From Bizionia paragorgiae (GTDB lineage: Bacteria > Bacteroidota > Bacteroidia > Flavobacteriales > Flavobacteriaceae), in contig NZ_FNQK01000023.1 in NCBI RefSeq assembly GCF_900107625.1, positions 1 through 50,939 on the forward strand: 50,939 nt of DNA. The letters run 5' to 3'. The notes under the pieces are model-generated. The model was not told the origin of the DNA and did no database searches. It was given only the letters and a program-made list of their open reading frames with translations. This document shows, one piece after another, positions 16,805 to 25,613 of the stretch. The position numbers and the translations under genes are program-made. The stretch's first letter is position 1. Each line of letters opens with the position of its first letter.

Positions 16805-17506
16805 ATGAAAATAGCCTTACTAGGATACGGAAAAATGGGTAAAACAATTGAAGCTTTAGCCATTAAACGCGGGCATACCATTGTTTTAAAATGCGATAAC
16901 GCTAGCGACATTGATTTTAAAGATGCCGATATCGCTATAGACTTTAGTGTTCCTGGAGCTGCTTTTAATAATATAACCACCTGTTTTAAAAATAACATCC
17001 CTGTTGTTTCCGGTACAACAGGTTGGTTAGAGCGCTACAATGACGCCGTTACATTATGCCAAGCTAACCATGGTGCTTTTATTTACGCTTCGAATTTTAG
17101 CCTTGGGGTTAATGTGTTTTTCGAACTGAATAAAACCTTAGCCAAAATGATGTCGAATTTAAAGGCTTATAATGTAGAGTTAGAAGAAATACATCACACT
17201 CAAAAACTAGACGCCCCTAGCGGAACGGCTATTACACTCGCTGAAGGTATTATTGCAAATCACCAAAATTATACACAATGGGAATTAGATACGGCTGGTG
17301 CAAACACCCTTCCTATTCGTGCAAAACGAATTGATGCTGTCCCTGGCACGCATAGCATTGCCTATATGAGCGATGTAGATCGTATCGAAATTAAGCACAC
17401 AGCCCATAGTCGTGAAGGCTTTGCCTTGGGAGCCTTGGTTGCTGCAGAGTGGCTTTTAGATAAAAAAGGTGTATTTACCATGAAAGATGTATTAAATATT
17501 GGTTAA
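16805..17506 (+). CDS. dapB: 4-hydroxy-tetrahydrodipicolinate reductase
   Basis: A 233-residue enzyme of the diaminopimelate/lysine pathway that reduces the dihydrodipicolinate intermediate with NAD(P)H. The nucleotide-binding loop is GYGKMGKTIE at residues 7-16. VSGTTGW and the catalytic segment HHTQKLDAPSGTA are present; its His pair and Lys are the known catalytic residues. The protein is slightly short because loops present in Proteobacterial DapB are reduced, as is usual in Bacteroidota. It begins 32 bases after the DUF5683 gene and is probably in the parAB operon. Confidence 0.95.
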   Translation: MKIALLGYGKMGKTIEALAIKRGHTIVLKCDNASDIDFKDADIAIDFSVPGAAFNNITTCFKNNIPVVSGTTGWLERYNDAVTLCQANHGAFIYASNFSLGVNVFFELNKTLAKMMSNLKAYNVELEEIHHTQKLDAPSGTAITLAEGIIANHQNYTQWELDTAGANTLPIRAKRIDAVPGTHSIAYMSDVDRIEIKHTAHSREGFALGALVAAEWLLDKKGVFTMKDVLNIG

Positions 17507-17570
17507 CAGCCAATAAAAATGTAACATTATAGCATTCATTATTACAAATAGAATTAGTTAAACGTCTAAC

Positions 17571-17582
17571 AGACAATTGTCT
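17571..17582. promoter_or_regulatory. 12-base palindrome before lepB
   Basis: AGACAATTGTCT is a perfect palindrome ending 13 bases before the lepB start codon. It could be a protein-binding site or chance in AT-rich DNA. Confidence 0.2.
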
Positions 17583-17595
17583 TTAAAAATATATT

Positions 17596-19320
17596 ATGAG
17601 TTTTACACAATTATTAATTTTCTTCCTAATCATTCAAGTCATACACGGGTTAGCGACTTGGAAATTATATATAAAAGCTGGAAAACAAGCTTGGCAGGCC
17701 TTTATTCCTGTATACAACGCTGTTGTATTAATGAAAATTATTAACAGGCCTTGGTGGTGGACTATCCTATTATTTCTACCTATAGTAAATCTAATTATGT
17801 TTCCTGTTATTTGGGTAGAGACGGCAAGAAGTTTTGGTAAAAACTCAAATTTAGATACCCTTTTGGCTATTGTATCGTTAGGCTTTTACAACTTTTACTT
17901 AAATTATGTAGCCGACGTTACTTATATTAAAGAACGTTCGCTACAACCTCGCTCGGAAGTTGGAGACTGGGTAAGTTCTATACTTTTTGCTATCGTTGCC
18001 GCAACCATAGTACATACGTATTTTATTCAGCCATTTGTAATACCTACATCTTCATTAGAAAAAACCTTACTTATTGGCGACTTCCTTTTTGTAAGTAAAT
18101 TTCACTATGGAGCGCGTACACCACAAACCGCGTTAGCCTTACCAATGGTTCACGATTCTATTCCTATAGTGAATACCAAATCTTATATTTCTGATGACGA
18201 CAGAACAACACGCGACGCGTCTTGGGCTAACAAAACCTTCCTACCTTACTTTAGGTTACCAGGATTTCAAAACATAAAACGCAATGATATTGTCGTATTT
18301 AACTGGCCAGTAGACACCGTTCAAGATTTCTTTAAAGTCCCTAAACGCGGTTTTATAAAGCCTGTAGATAAAAAATCCAATTATGTAAAACGTGCCGTTG
18401 GTATTCCTGGTGATTCGATGGCTATCAAAAACGGATACATTTACACCAATGGAAAGAAAAATGAACTTCCCGATCGTGCACGAATTCAATTTTACTATAC
18501 CGTAACGACCAAAGAGGATTTAGACCAGCAATTTGTAGATAATAACATTCATACACAATTTTGGAGATTTTATAATATCAATCCAAAATACTGGGACGAC
18601 CCACGCTTACAAGAGTATTTTAATAAAGACAATCGCGCCTATTTAAACGAAGGACAACGAGATTCTCTAAACGTAGAAGTCGTTGGTTTTGTAAGAAACG
18701 ACGATATGTTGAAATTTAAAATGGAACCGCTTTTAAACAAAATCAATGTCAATTTAACAGAGGAAGAAGCTCAAGCGCTACGCAGTAACCCTAAAGTAGC
18801 TTCTGTTGAAAAGTTCGATTACGAGCCACAAAAAGATGTGTTCCCTCATGCCCCTGGTTATAATTGGAGCATTGATAATTTTGGACCAATATACATTCCT
18901 GAAGCAGGAAAGACGATAGCACTAAATTTAGATGTTCTACCACTTTACGAACGCATTATTTCGGAGTATGAAAACAATACGCTTTGCGTTAAAGGTAATC
19001 AGATACTAATTAATGGCGAAGTTGCTACCTCGTACACTTTTAAGCAAGATTATTATTGGATGATGGGTGACAACCGCCATAACTCACAAGATGCGAGAGC
19101 TTGGGGCTATGTGCCTTTCGACCACGTCGTTGGTAAACCTGTTTTAATATGGATGAGTTGGGATACGAATGCCAGTGGGATTAATAAAGTGCGTTGGAAC
19201 AGATTATTCACCACCGTTCACGGTAGTGGAAAACCCGTGTCTTACTTAATTCCTGTTTTGGTATTAATCGCCTTAGGTTATGGCTTTTCAAAATATAGAA
19301 ATCGTAAGAAAAACAAATAA
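17596..19320 (+). CDS. lepB: Signal peptidase I with N-terminal membrane extension
   Basis: A 574-residue inner-membrane protease that removes Sec/Tat signal peptides. Residues 1-110 form several helices of the DUF5684 type, an extension common in Bacteroidota. A further helix leads into the S26 catalytic domain. The nucleophile segment is IPTSSLEKTL with Ser153 and the general base is Lys265 in YVKRAVGIPGD. Box E reads MMGDNRHNSQDARAWG. A long insert of about 180 residues separates the two halves of the domain. The usual Met after the catalytic Ser is Leu154 here. A C-terminal helix and basic tail end the protein. Confidence 0.95.
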   Translation: MSFTQLLIFFLIIQVIHGLATWKLYIKAGKQAWQAFIPVYNAVVLMKIINRPWWWTILLFLPIVNLIMFPVIWVETARSFGKNSNLDTLLAIVSLGFYNFYLNYVADVTYIKERSLQPRSEVGDWVSSILFAIVAATIVHTYFIQPFVIPTSSLEKTLLIGDFLFVSKFHYGARTPQTALALPMVHDSIPIVNTKSYISDDDRTTRDASWANKTFLPYFRLPGFQNIKRNDIVVFNWPVDTVQDFFKVPKRGFIKPVDKKSNYVKRAVGIPGDSMAIKNGYIYTNGKKNELPDRARIQFYYTVTTKEDLDQQFVDNNIHTQFWRFYNINPKYWDDPRLQEYFNKDNRAYLNEGQRDSLNVEVVGFVRNDDMLKFKMEPLLNKINVNLTEEEAQALRSNPKVASVEKFDYEPQKDVFPHAPGYNWSIDNFGPIYIPEAGKTIALNLDVLPLYERIISEYENNTLCVKGNQILINGEVATSYTFKQDYYWMMGDNRHNSQDARAWGYVPFDHVVGKPVLIWMSWDTNASGINKVRWNRLFTTVHGSGKPVSYLIPVLVLIALGYGFSKYRNRKKNK

Positions 19321-19340
19321 TAAAATAGATATATAGATCA

Positions 19341-19381
19341 TAAACTCTTTATTCATAAACCCATTTTGAATAAAGAGTTTA
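19341..19381 (+). terminator. Hairpin terminator after lepB
   Basis: A perfect 15-bp inverted repeat, TAAACTCTTTATTCA (19341-19355) with its complement at 19367-19381. The loop is 11 bases, and TGGTTTTATT follows. It ends the parA-lepB transcription unit. Confidence 0.75.
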
Positions 19382-19431
19382 TGGTTTTATTACGTCCCAT
19401 TATACGTCGTGATTTTAATAAACAGTTTTAA

Positions 19432-20052
19432 ATGAAACCTATAATTCTCCACCCTACCTATTTCCCTTCTATAGAAACGTTTGTGGCTATTGTTTCCGCC
19501 TCTAGCGTGGTATTTGAAATCTGTGATAACTATCAGAAACAAACCTACAGAAATCGCTGTTATATATACGCAGCAAATGGAAAATTACAATTAAGTGTTC
19601 CTGTTATTTACACACAAAAAAACCGTCAATTATACCAAGACGTTCAAATAGCAAACACCTATAATTGGCAAGATATTCATTTTAAATCCTTAGAATCGGC
19701 TTACAGAACATCACCATTTTACGAATATTACATTGATGACCTTAAACCTTTATTTACAAAACAGTATGACTCTATATTAGAATTTAATTTGGCCTGTTTT
19801 GAGGTGATTTGTGACGCTTTACAATTGGACATTACTATTAATAAAACGACCGAATTTAAAAAGAACTATACAGATAATTTAGATCTTAGAGGTTTGGTAA
19901 ATGCTAAAAAAGACACTGCACCACAATTTGATAATTACACCCAAGTATTTAGTCCCAAACACGGGTATATTAATAATCTAAGTATCTTAGACTTATTGTT
20001 TAATGAAGGGCCGAGTGCTCTATCCTATTTAGAAGCTCAACACGCAAACTAA
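19432..20052 (+). CDS. WbqC-family protein
   Basis: A 206-residue cytosolic protein of the WbqC-like family. Its start, ILHPTYFPSIETFV, is characteristic, and YQKQTYRNRCYIYAANGKLQ and YRTSPFYEYYIDDL are conserved. WbqC proteins occur in O-antigen loci and are thought to relate to amino-sugar modification; the reaction is not established. The gene follows the lepB terminator. The next gene overlaps its stop by one base. Confidence 0.85.
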   Translation: MKPIILHPTYFPSIETFVAIVSASSVVFEICDNYQKQTYRNRCYIYAANGKLQLSVPVIYTQKNRQLYQDVQIANTYNWQDIHFKSLESAYRTSPFYEYYIDDLKPLFTKQYDSILEFNLACFEVICDALQLDITINKTTEFKKNYTDNLDLRGLVNAKKDTAPQFDNYTQVFSPKHGYINNLSILDLLFNEGPSALSYLEAQHAN

Positions 20053-20360
20053 TGCTTACAGACCTTATACATTACGGTATTCACATTGGAGGCCCTCTAT
20101 TGGTGGCTGTGCTATTTTACAGAACCATCTGGATGAAAGCATTTGGTATAATGCTACTAGGCATGCTTATCGATTTAGATCATTTTTTAGCGACTCCACT
20201 ATTCGATCCCACACGTTGTAGTATCAACTTCCATCCGCTACACTCCTATTACGCTATTGCTATTTACGTTCTATTATTATTTCCAAAAAAAACGAGACTT
20301 ATAGCTTTGGGATTAGTCATTCATATTATTGCAGATAGTGTGAATTGTCTTATGATGTAA
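20052..20360 (+). CDS. Small membrane protein, DUF6122-like
   Basis: A 102-residue protein with three or four hydrophobic helices. The conserved block includes LIDLDHFLATPLFDPTRCSI and NFHPLHSYYAI. I associate this pattern with DUF6122, found in Flavobacteria next to WbqC. The buried Asp and His residues (DLDHFLA, FHPLHSYY, HIIADSVN) resemble the metal-site layout of YdjM/LexA-regulated membrane hydrolases. No activity can be claimed. Its ATG overlaps the stop of the WbqC gene. It converges with the next gene, with 10 bases between their stops. Confidence 0.7.
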   Translation: MLTDLIHYGIHIGGPLLVAVLFYRTIWMKAFGIMLLGMLIDLDHFLATPLFDPTRCSINFHPLHSYYAIAIYVLLLFPKKTRLIALGLVIHIIADSVNCLMM

Positions 20361-20370
20361 TTAGGGCTTG

Positions 20371-21405
20371 TTAGTCTTCCTTATTAGACAAACTAATTTT
20401 AGACATAATTGGGTAATGGTCCGAATAAAGTACATCGTAGGTTTTAAAGCTATTCACAGTAAATTCAGGATCGGTTAAGATAAAGTCTATCCTAATAGGG
20501 AAAAACTTAAAATGATAGGTCCTTCCAAAACCATTACCTGCCGCTTTAAAGTTGTCCACCAAATTGTCTTTAATTTCCTTATAAGCATAAGAAAAGGCCG
20601 TATTATTTAAATCGGAACCTACTACGGTTTTATAGGGTGATTTATTTTTATGAAGTCGGAAAAGTTCTGCCTGAAACTGTTGTCTTTTAAAGGTATTACC
20701 TACGCCCTTAAATAGGCGCTGTGCATCATCTTCGGTTAATTTTTCTAAGTTAGGATCGATTCTAAGGGATTGCAAATGAATATTGTAAAAGCGCAAAGTA
20801 TCTTTACCTTTAACAACATCGGCGTAAATGGCATTGTTTGATGTATTAGGAAACTCTACAGACCCCGAATTTATAATAGGATACTGTGAAAAAATCGCTT
20901 GTCCGTATTTTGTTTTATTTCCAGATAATTTTTCGAACTTGTATTTAAAGAATGACAAATCTACATTTTTATGCGGGTGGTATTCCTGCATTAACAAAAC
21001 GTCTGGAGCCTCCTTTTTTATAAACTCTTCGATTTTACTTTCTATGCCTTTTTCGGGAATCCACTGGTATAAATTAAACAGTCGCACATTATAGTTCATA
21101 ACGCTAATCGCTTCTTCGGGTATGTTTGAATTGGATTCTGAAAACTTATAAAGGGATCCAAAAGATAGATAACCTACAACCAAAACGACTAGAGAAAGCA
21201 GAAGTTGCTTTTTAATTTTTACCAACCAATACAATAGGAATAAAGCATTAATTACGATTAAAATAGGAACTCCCAAACTCAATACCGAAAATGAAGCGAA
21301 GGTTTTAGGTGGTAATAAAGGTAATATATAGGATAGCAATAACAGAAAAGCTGCAATAGAATTGAAGAAGAATACAATTTTCTCGAAAAAGCGAAGGTTT
21401 TTCAT
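20371..21405 (-). CDS. Membrane-anchored endonuclease/exonuclease/phosphatase-family protein
   Basis: A 344-residue protein. Two or three N-terminal helices (to about residue 90) are followed by an EEP domain with VMNYNVRLFN, DVLLMQEYHPH, VVGSDLNNTAFS and the final DHYPIMSKI. The acidic residues and His of these motifs form the metal-dependent phosphodiesterase site. The domain should lie outside the cytoplasm or at the membrane surface. The substrate is unknown and could be phospholipid, nucleic acid or inositol phosphate. It begins 3 bases after the rhomboid gene on the same strand and is last in that operon. Confidence 0.85.
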   Translation of the reverse strand: MKNLRFFEKIVFFFNSIAAFLLLLSYILPLLPPKTFASFSVLSLGVPILIVINALFLLYWLVKIKKQLLLSLVVLVVGYLSFGSLYKFSESNSNIPEEAISVMNYNVRLFNLYQWIPEKGIESKIEEFIKKEAPDVLLMQEYHPHKNVDLSFFKYKFEKLSGNKTKYGQAIFSQYPIINSGSVEFPNTSNNAIYADVVKGKDTLRFYNIHLQSLRIDPNLEKLTEDDAQRLFKGVGNTFKRQQFQAELFRLHKNKSPYKTVVGSDLNNTAFSYAYKEIKDNLVDNFKAAGNGFGRTYHFKFFPIRIDFILTDPEFTVNSFKTYDVLYSDHYPIMSKISLSNKED

Positions 21406-21408
21406 AAT

Positions 21409-22266
21409 CTATTTTCCAGCTCTAAATAAGAATTCTTTTTCGGCTGCTGTTAAACTCTCATAGCCACTTTTACTAATTTTATCGAGGATAACATCTATTT
21501 TCTTTTGGTTATTAAAGAGATTGAATTCGCCTTTGGTAAACCCTCCAACTTTTGATTTATCTTTATGAACCGTTTTTAAATTGGTTTTACTACCTGCTTT
21601 AAACCAACTTGCCACTGTATCCATTATGCTTTCAAAACCCCGACCAATATCATTTCCTTTTAGCAATTGTTTAGCATACAGGTAGCCTAAAAAAGCCCCT
21701 CCAAGATGTGCTAAATTCCCTCCAGAATTCGTGCCGAAAAGACCTAGTACATCAAAAACAACAAAAGCTGCACCTAAGTACCATAGTTTCACATTGAAAG
21801 TAAAAAACTGCACCTCCTTATTGGGCATATACGCGCAAATAAATATAAACAACGCTCTCACTGCCGCCGATGCGCCTACCAAATACGTTGCACCTTTAAA
21901 AAAACCAGGTAAAATGGTGTAACCTAAAATAAAAAATACCCCACCAAAAATAGCCCCCAAGAAATAGATGTTCAGAGCCATTTTTGAACTAAACAAGTTT
22001 AAAAAAATACGGCCGATAAAATACAACCATAACATATTAAATAAAATATGAAAGAAGTCGAAGTGTAAAAAAGCGTAGGTGAAAATCGTCCACGGTTTAA
22101 CTAAAAAGCTATTTAATTCACTCGGTAGTTGAAACCAATAGATGACACCACCTAAAACAGATCTTAACACCATCGCTATTAAAAATACAACCACATTAAT
22201 AGCTATAATTTTTTCCAACACGTTGAGACGTGCCAGCTTGTATTTTATATCTTCAGTTAAACTCAT
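21409..22266 (-). CDS. Rhomboid-family intramembrane serine protease (second of tandem pair)
   Basis: A 285-residue membrane protein with six helices. The sequence FLHFDFFHILFNMLWLYFIG is the rhomboid L1/TM2 signature. VGASAAVRAL carries the catalytic Ser, and NLAHLGGAFLGYLYAKQ the catalytic His. A cytoplasmic tail of about 80 residues follows and ends in SGYESLTAAEKEFLFRAGK, a conserved Bacteroidota tail. It lies 29 bases downstream of another rhomboid gene. Substrates are unknown. The GASA variant of the GxSG motif still keeps the nucleophile. Confidence 0.9.
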   Translation of the reverse strand: MSLTEDIKYKLARLNVLEKIIAINVVVFLIAMVLRSVLGGVIYWFQLPSELNSFLVKPWTIFTYAFLHFDFFHILFNMLWLYFIGRIFLNLFSSKMALNIYFLGAIFGGVFFILGYTILPGFFKGATYLVGASAAVRALFIFICAYMPNKEVQFFTFNVKLWYLGAAFVVFDVLGLFGTNSGGNLAHLGGAFLGYLYAKQLLKGNDIGRGFESIMDTVASWFKAGSKTNLKTVHKDKSKVGGFTKGEFNLFNNQKKIDVILDKISKSGYESLTAAEKEFLFRAGK

Positions 22267-22295
22267 AAAAAGCCTGTTTTTGAATAGTTAATTAT

Positions 22296-23051
22296 TTAAT
22301 CTATTCTATATTTATTAAACATGTCGTTATCTTTTCTCCAAAAAAGCATAATAATAAAACCAATAAAAGCACCACCAACGTGGGCCATAAATGCTGTGTT
22401 ACTCGGACTAAAAAAGGATTGTCCGGTTAACGCAGATATAATATCTAAAGCAATAATACCAGGTATAAAGTATTTTGCTTTTATAGGAATTGGTAAAAAA
22501 AGAAGCATTAATTCTGCATTTGGATTTAACATTCCAAAAGCGACCAATATTCCCATAATACACCCTGAAGCACCAACCATAGTCGCATTAAACACTGGGA
22601 AAATAGCCTTTAAATTTTCAAATTGTTCGGCGGTAATATTACCTGTCACTTGGTTACTTGCCAACATTTCGTATATCTGACTACTCGACAATCCGGAGTT
22701 TATTAAACTGTCAAAAACAGGTATGTAGTTAAAATAATAAAAACCGACTTGAAATAAAGCGGCTCCCAAGCCCGCTGAAAAATAAAGAAACAAAAACTTT
22801 TTAACGCCAAGACGCTGTTCTACTGCCGAACCAAACATCCATAGCGCAAACATGTTGAATAGAATATGCATAAAACCCCCATGCATAAACATATGAGTAA
22901 TAATCTGCCATGGTTTAAATGCGTCGCTTTCCGGAAAATATAAGGCAAATAATTCATAGAACAATTTACCTTCTCCCAGGGTTAATGTACCCACAAAAAA
23001 GATAGCATTTATAATTATTAAGTGCTTTACTGTTTCTGTTATTCCCCTCAT
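22296..23051 (-). CDS. Rhomboid-family intramembrane serine protease (first of tandem pair)
   Basis: A 251-residue rhomboid with MFMHGGFMHILFNMFALWMF as TM2 signature. GASGCIMGILVAFG carries the nucleophile Ser, and AHVGGAFIGFIIM the His. The region between TM3 and TM4 has an insert (VFDSLINSGLSSSQIYEML) that the downstream copy lacks. The two proteins share fold and motifs but differ strongly in sequence, so the pair is old. The gene starts 24 bases after mutL on the same strand. Confidence 0.92.
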   Translation of the reverse strand: MRGITETVKHLIIINAIFFVGTLTLGEGKLFYELFALYFPESDAFKPWQIITHMFMHGGFMHILFNMFALWMFGSAVEQRLGVKKFLFLYFSAGLGAALFQVGFYYFNYIPVFDSLINSGLSSSQIYEMLASNQVTGNITAEQFENLKAIFPVFNATMVGASGCIMGILVAFGMLNPNAELMLLFLPIPIKAKYFIPGIIALDIISALTGQSFFSPSNTAFMAHVGGAFIGFIIMLFWRKDNDMFNKYRID

Positions 23052-23075
23052 TATTTTCTTTTCTTTAATATAAGT

Positions 23076-24932
23076 TTAAACGAATTTTTTATCCAATTCG
23101 TCTACTGTTGTTGTAATAAAAGTCACCCTATTTGCCGGAGACACGTTAGGCTCTTTACAAGCAAAAAGAGAATTCACTAAATGCTCTTGTTCCATACGTG
23201 TTAAACTTTGCCCTGTTTTAATCGCTAAACTTTTTGCCATGGATTTAGCTAGTAAATCGGTAGCACTAAAATGGCTGTCTGGCACTTCATTTTCTACATC
23301 GCTGATAAGCTGTTCGAGTATAATAGACACTTCACTTTCGGGAACGCTTACTGGAACTCCTGTGATTTCGACTAATTCTTCACTTAGCGTTTGAAAAATA
23401 AATCCAGTATGCTCTAAATCATGCTTTAATTGCTGAATGATTTCTATTTCCTGTGGTGAAAAATGAAGCTGTAAAGGAAAGAGCAACTGCTGACTCATAG
23501 CTTCCTTAATCGTCATATTTTTCAAGAAATCTTCATATAACACACGTTGATGCGCACGATGCTGGTCTATAATAAGCATTCCGGACTTAATAGTACTGAT
23601 AATATACTTATTATGAACCTGATAGGTTGTATGTTTGTGTTCTACTTTATTTGTTTCATCAAAAATTGACGAATTTTTCTCCTCCGTTTCAAAATCAACA
23701 CCACTAAAATTATCCTGTGATTGTATCTCTTTAGACTCTAAACCTACATACAAACTTTCCCAGTGACTGGCAGTCCCTCCAGACGGTTTATGATAGTTTC
23801 GCTGTGGCTGAGAAGACGACATTTTCTCTTCCTGAAACGGATTAAAACTTCTATCGACCTCTACTGTTGGTGTGCCTTTTTGTTTGTAGCTATACGGTGT
23901 GTCTAAATTAGCATCACGATCAAAATCTAAAACCGGAGCAATATTAAACTGACCTAAACTGTGCTTTACCGCCGATCTTAAAATAGCATAAAGCGTATGC
24001 TCATCGTCAAATTTAATTTCGGTTTTTGTAGGGTGAATATTTATATCTATGGTTTGTGGGTTCACTTTAAGGTTTAAAAAGTAACTCGCATGCGCACCAT
24101 CTTTTAACAAGCCTTCAAAAGCCGATGAGATGGCATGATTTAAATAGGCACTTTTAATAAAGCGATCGTTAACAAAAAAGAATTGTTCTCCCCTAGATTT
24201 CTTTGCGAATTCTGGCTTACCAACAAACCCAGAAATAGTTAATACTTCTGTTTCTTCGTTTACAGGCACCAACTTCTCATTGGTTTTAGTCCCAAAAATA
24301 TTAACAATACGCTGGCGGTAGTTACTTTCTGGTAGATTAAACGACTCGCTACCGTTGTGATACATCACAAATTCTATATTGGGATGCGCCAACGCGACAC
24401 GATGGAATTCGTCGATAATATGACGGGTTTCTACAGCGTTAGATTTTAAGAAATTACGGCGTGCAGGAATATTAAAAAACAAATTTTTAACCGCTATCGA
24501 TGTCCCTTTAGGCGTAACGACCACCTCTTGAGATTGCACCTCACTACCTTCTATCACCAAGCACGTCCCGACTTCATCGTCTTCCTGCTTGCTTTTTAAT
24601 TCTACATGTGCAATAGCGGCAATACTTGCGAGTGCTTCACCACGAAATCCTTTTGTACTTAACAGAAAAAGGTCGTCGGCAGTTTTTATTTTAGAAGTAG
24701 CATGGCGCTCAAAACTTAAACGCGCATCGGTAACGCTCATTCCTTTACCGTTATCGATAACCTGAACAAGTGTTTTCCCTGCCTCTTTTATAATTAGTTT
24801 TATAGAGTTAGCTCCAGCATCAATAGCGTTCTCTAACAGCTCCTTAACGACAGAAGCAGGTCGCTGAACGACTTCTCCCGCAGCAATTTGATTAGCTACG
24901 TGATCTGGTAATAGTTGAATAATATCTGCCAT
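23076..24932 (-). CDS. mutL: DNA mismatch repair protein MutL
   Basis: A 618-residue GHKL ATPase that links MutS recognition to downstream repair. The N-terminal ATPase is intact: KELLENAIDAGA at 30-41, DNGKGM at 60-65 and STKGFRGEAL at 92-101. A linker of about 100 residues precedes the C-terminal dimerisation domain. In MutLs with endonuclease activity this domain carries DQHAxxExxxxE. Here residues 456-467 read DQHRAHQRVLYE, with Gln462 at the usual Glu. The usual ACR is AKS (566-568) and CPHGRP is SPANRV (598-603). Nicking activity therefore looks doubtful. The gene probably shares a transcript with the two rhomboids. Confidence 0.95.
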   Translation of the reverse strand: MADIIQLLPDHVANQIAAGEVVQRPASVVKELLENAIDAGANSIKLIIKEAGKTLVQVIDNGKGMSVTDARLSFERHATSKIKTADDLFLLSTKGFRGEALASIAAIAHVELKSKQEDDEVGTCLVIEGSEVQSQEVVVTPKGTSIAVKNLFFNIPARRNFLKSNAVETRHIIDEFHRVALAHPNIEFVMYHNGSESFNLPESNYRQRIVNIFGTKTNEKLVPVNEETEVLTISGFVGKPEFAKKSRGEQFFFVNDRFIKSAYLNHAISSAFEGLLKDGAHASYFLNLKVNPQTIDINIHPTKTEIKFDDEHTLYAILRSAVKHSLGQFNIAPVLDFDRDANLDTPYSYKQKGTPTVEVDRSFNPFQEEKMSSSQPQRNYHKPSGGTASHWESLYVGLESKEIQSQDNFSGVDFETEEKNSSIFDETNKVEHKHTTYQVHNKYIISTIKSGMLIIDQHRAHQRVLYEDFLKNMTIKEAMSQQLLFPLQLHFSPQEIEIIQQLKHDLEHTGFIFQTLSEELVEITGVPVSVPESEVSIILEQLISDVENEVPDSHFSATDLLAKSMAKSLAIKTGQSLTRMEQEHLVNSLFACKEPNVSPANRVTFITTTVDELDKKFV

Positions 24933-24935
24933 GTC

Positions 24936-25220
24936 TTATGAAAAAAAGATAGTCAAATCAAAATCGATTATTAGTAAAAACAAAAAAATAAGCACGATCA
25001 CAATAATCGATACCCGGCGGTTTACCGCTTTATCCGGTGAGTTTTTAAATTCATCCCAAGCCGAAGTAAATTTTTGTTTCATATTTTTATTGCCGCCAAT
25101 AGTAGATCTATAGTCGTCAAAACGTTGTTTTATTTCAAATGGACTACCCTCACCCTCATGCTTATAATAGCGTGGTGTATAATTATAGCGTTTATTCTTT
25201 TTCTGTTTTAAATACCCCAT
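24936..25220 (-). CDS. Small C-tail-anchored membrane protein
   Basis: A 94-residue protein with a basic N-terminus (GYLKQKKNKRYNYTPRYYKH) and one hydrophobic helix at about residues 70-91. Homologues in Flavobacteria are sometimes mislabelled as a riboflavin synthase subunit; nothing here resembles that enzyme. It stops 3 bases before mutL. The upstream neighbour at 25235-25465 shares the QKKNK-aromatic-NY opening and the C-terminal helix. Function unknown. Confidence 0.7.
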   Translation of the reverse strand: MGYLKQKKNKRYNYTPRYYKHEGEGSPFEIKQRFDDYRSTIGGNKNMKQKFTSAWDEFKNSPDKAVNRRVSIIVIVLIFLFLLIIDFDLTIFFS

Positions 25221-25234
25221 AGTCTGTAAAAAGA

Positions 25235-25465
25235 TTAACGTAATTTAATATCCAAGTAGTACATGATACCAATAATTAGAGCTAAAAGCAGCAACAGTAT
25301 TGGTAAGGAAGACTTTTTATTTTTCCTTACGGTACGTCTTGTTTGTTCCCATTCGGATGAAATCTCCTTCTGTTTAGTTGCTTTTAACACCTGCTCTTCA
25401 CCGTTTTCGTTATCCGAAAATCGAGATTTATAATTAAATTTCTTATTCTTTTTTTGTGAAAACAC
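25235..25465 (-). CDS. Small C-tail-anchored membrane protein, relative of the next gene
   Basis: A 76-residue protein. It opens FSQKKNKKFNYKSRFSDNENG and has a charged middle (EWEQTRRTVRKNKKS). One helix, SLPILLLLLALIIGIMYYL, ends the protein. The layout equals that of the 94-residue protein 14 bases downstream, so the two are probably ancient duplicates. The start is chosen because the basic opening aligns with that of the neighbour. Function unknown; likely co-transcribed with mutL. Confidence 0.65.
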   Translation of the reverse strand: MFSQKKNKKFNYKSRFSDNENGEEQVLKATKQKEISSEWEQTRRTVRKNKKSSLPILLLLLALIIGIMYYLDIKLR

Positions 25466-25552
25466 GATACTTTAGCTACTTAATATTGTCCTTCAAAAGT
25501 ACAGAAAATACAATAGATTACAGGGTTCTAACTGCTAAAAATTGTTAACAAA

Positions 25553-25594
25553 AAAAGCATCTAAAAGTATACTGAGATACTAATAGATGCTTTT
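25553..25594 (-). terminator. Terminator of the TPR-ribH unit
   Basis: An 11-bp stem, AAAAGCATCTA (25553-25563) with TAGATGCTTTT (25584-25594), contains an inner AGTAT/ATACT stem. The A-run to its left acts as a U-tail on the minus strand. It lies 19 bases after the ribH stop. Confidence 0.75.
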
Positions 25595-25613
25595 ATTATA
25601 CGAAGAAGGAACT

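Noticed and set aside
22321-22680. 119-codon plus-strand frame opposite the rhomboid gene
   Set aside because: Antisense to a protein with intact catalytic motifs; the translated peptide has no family resemblance.
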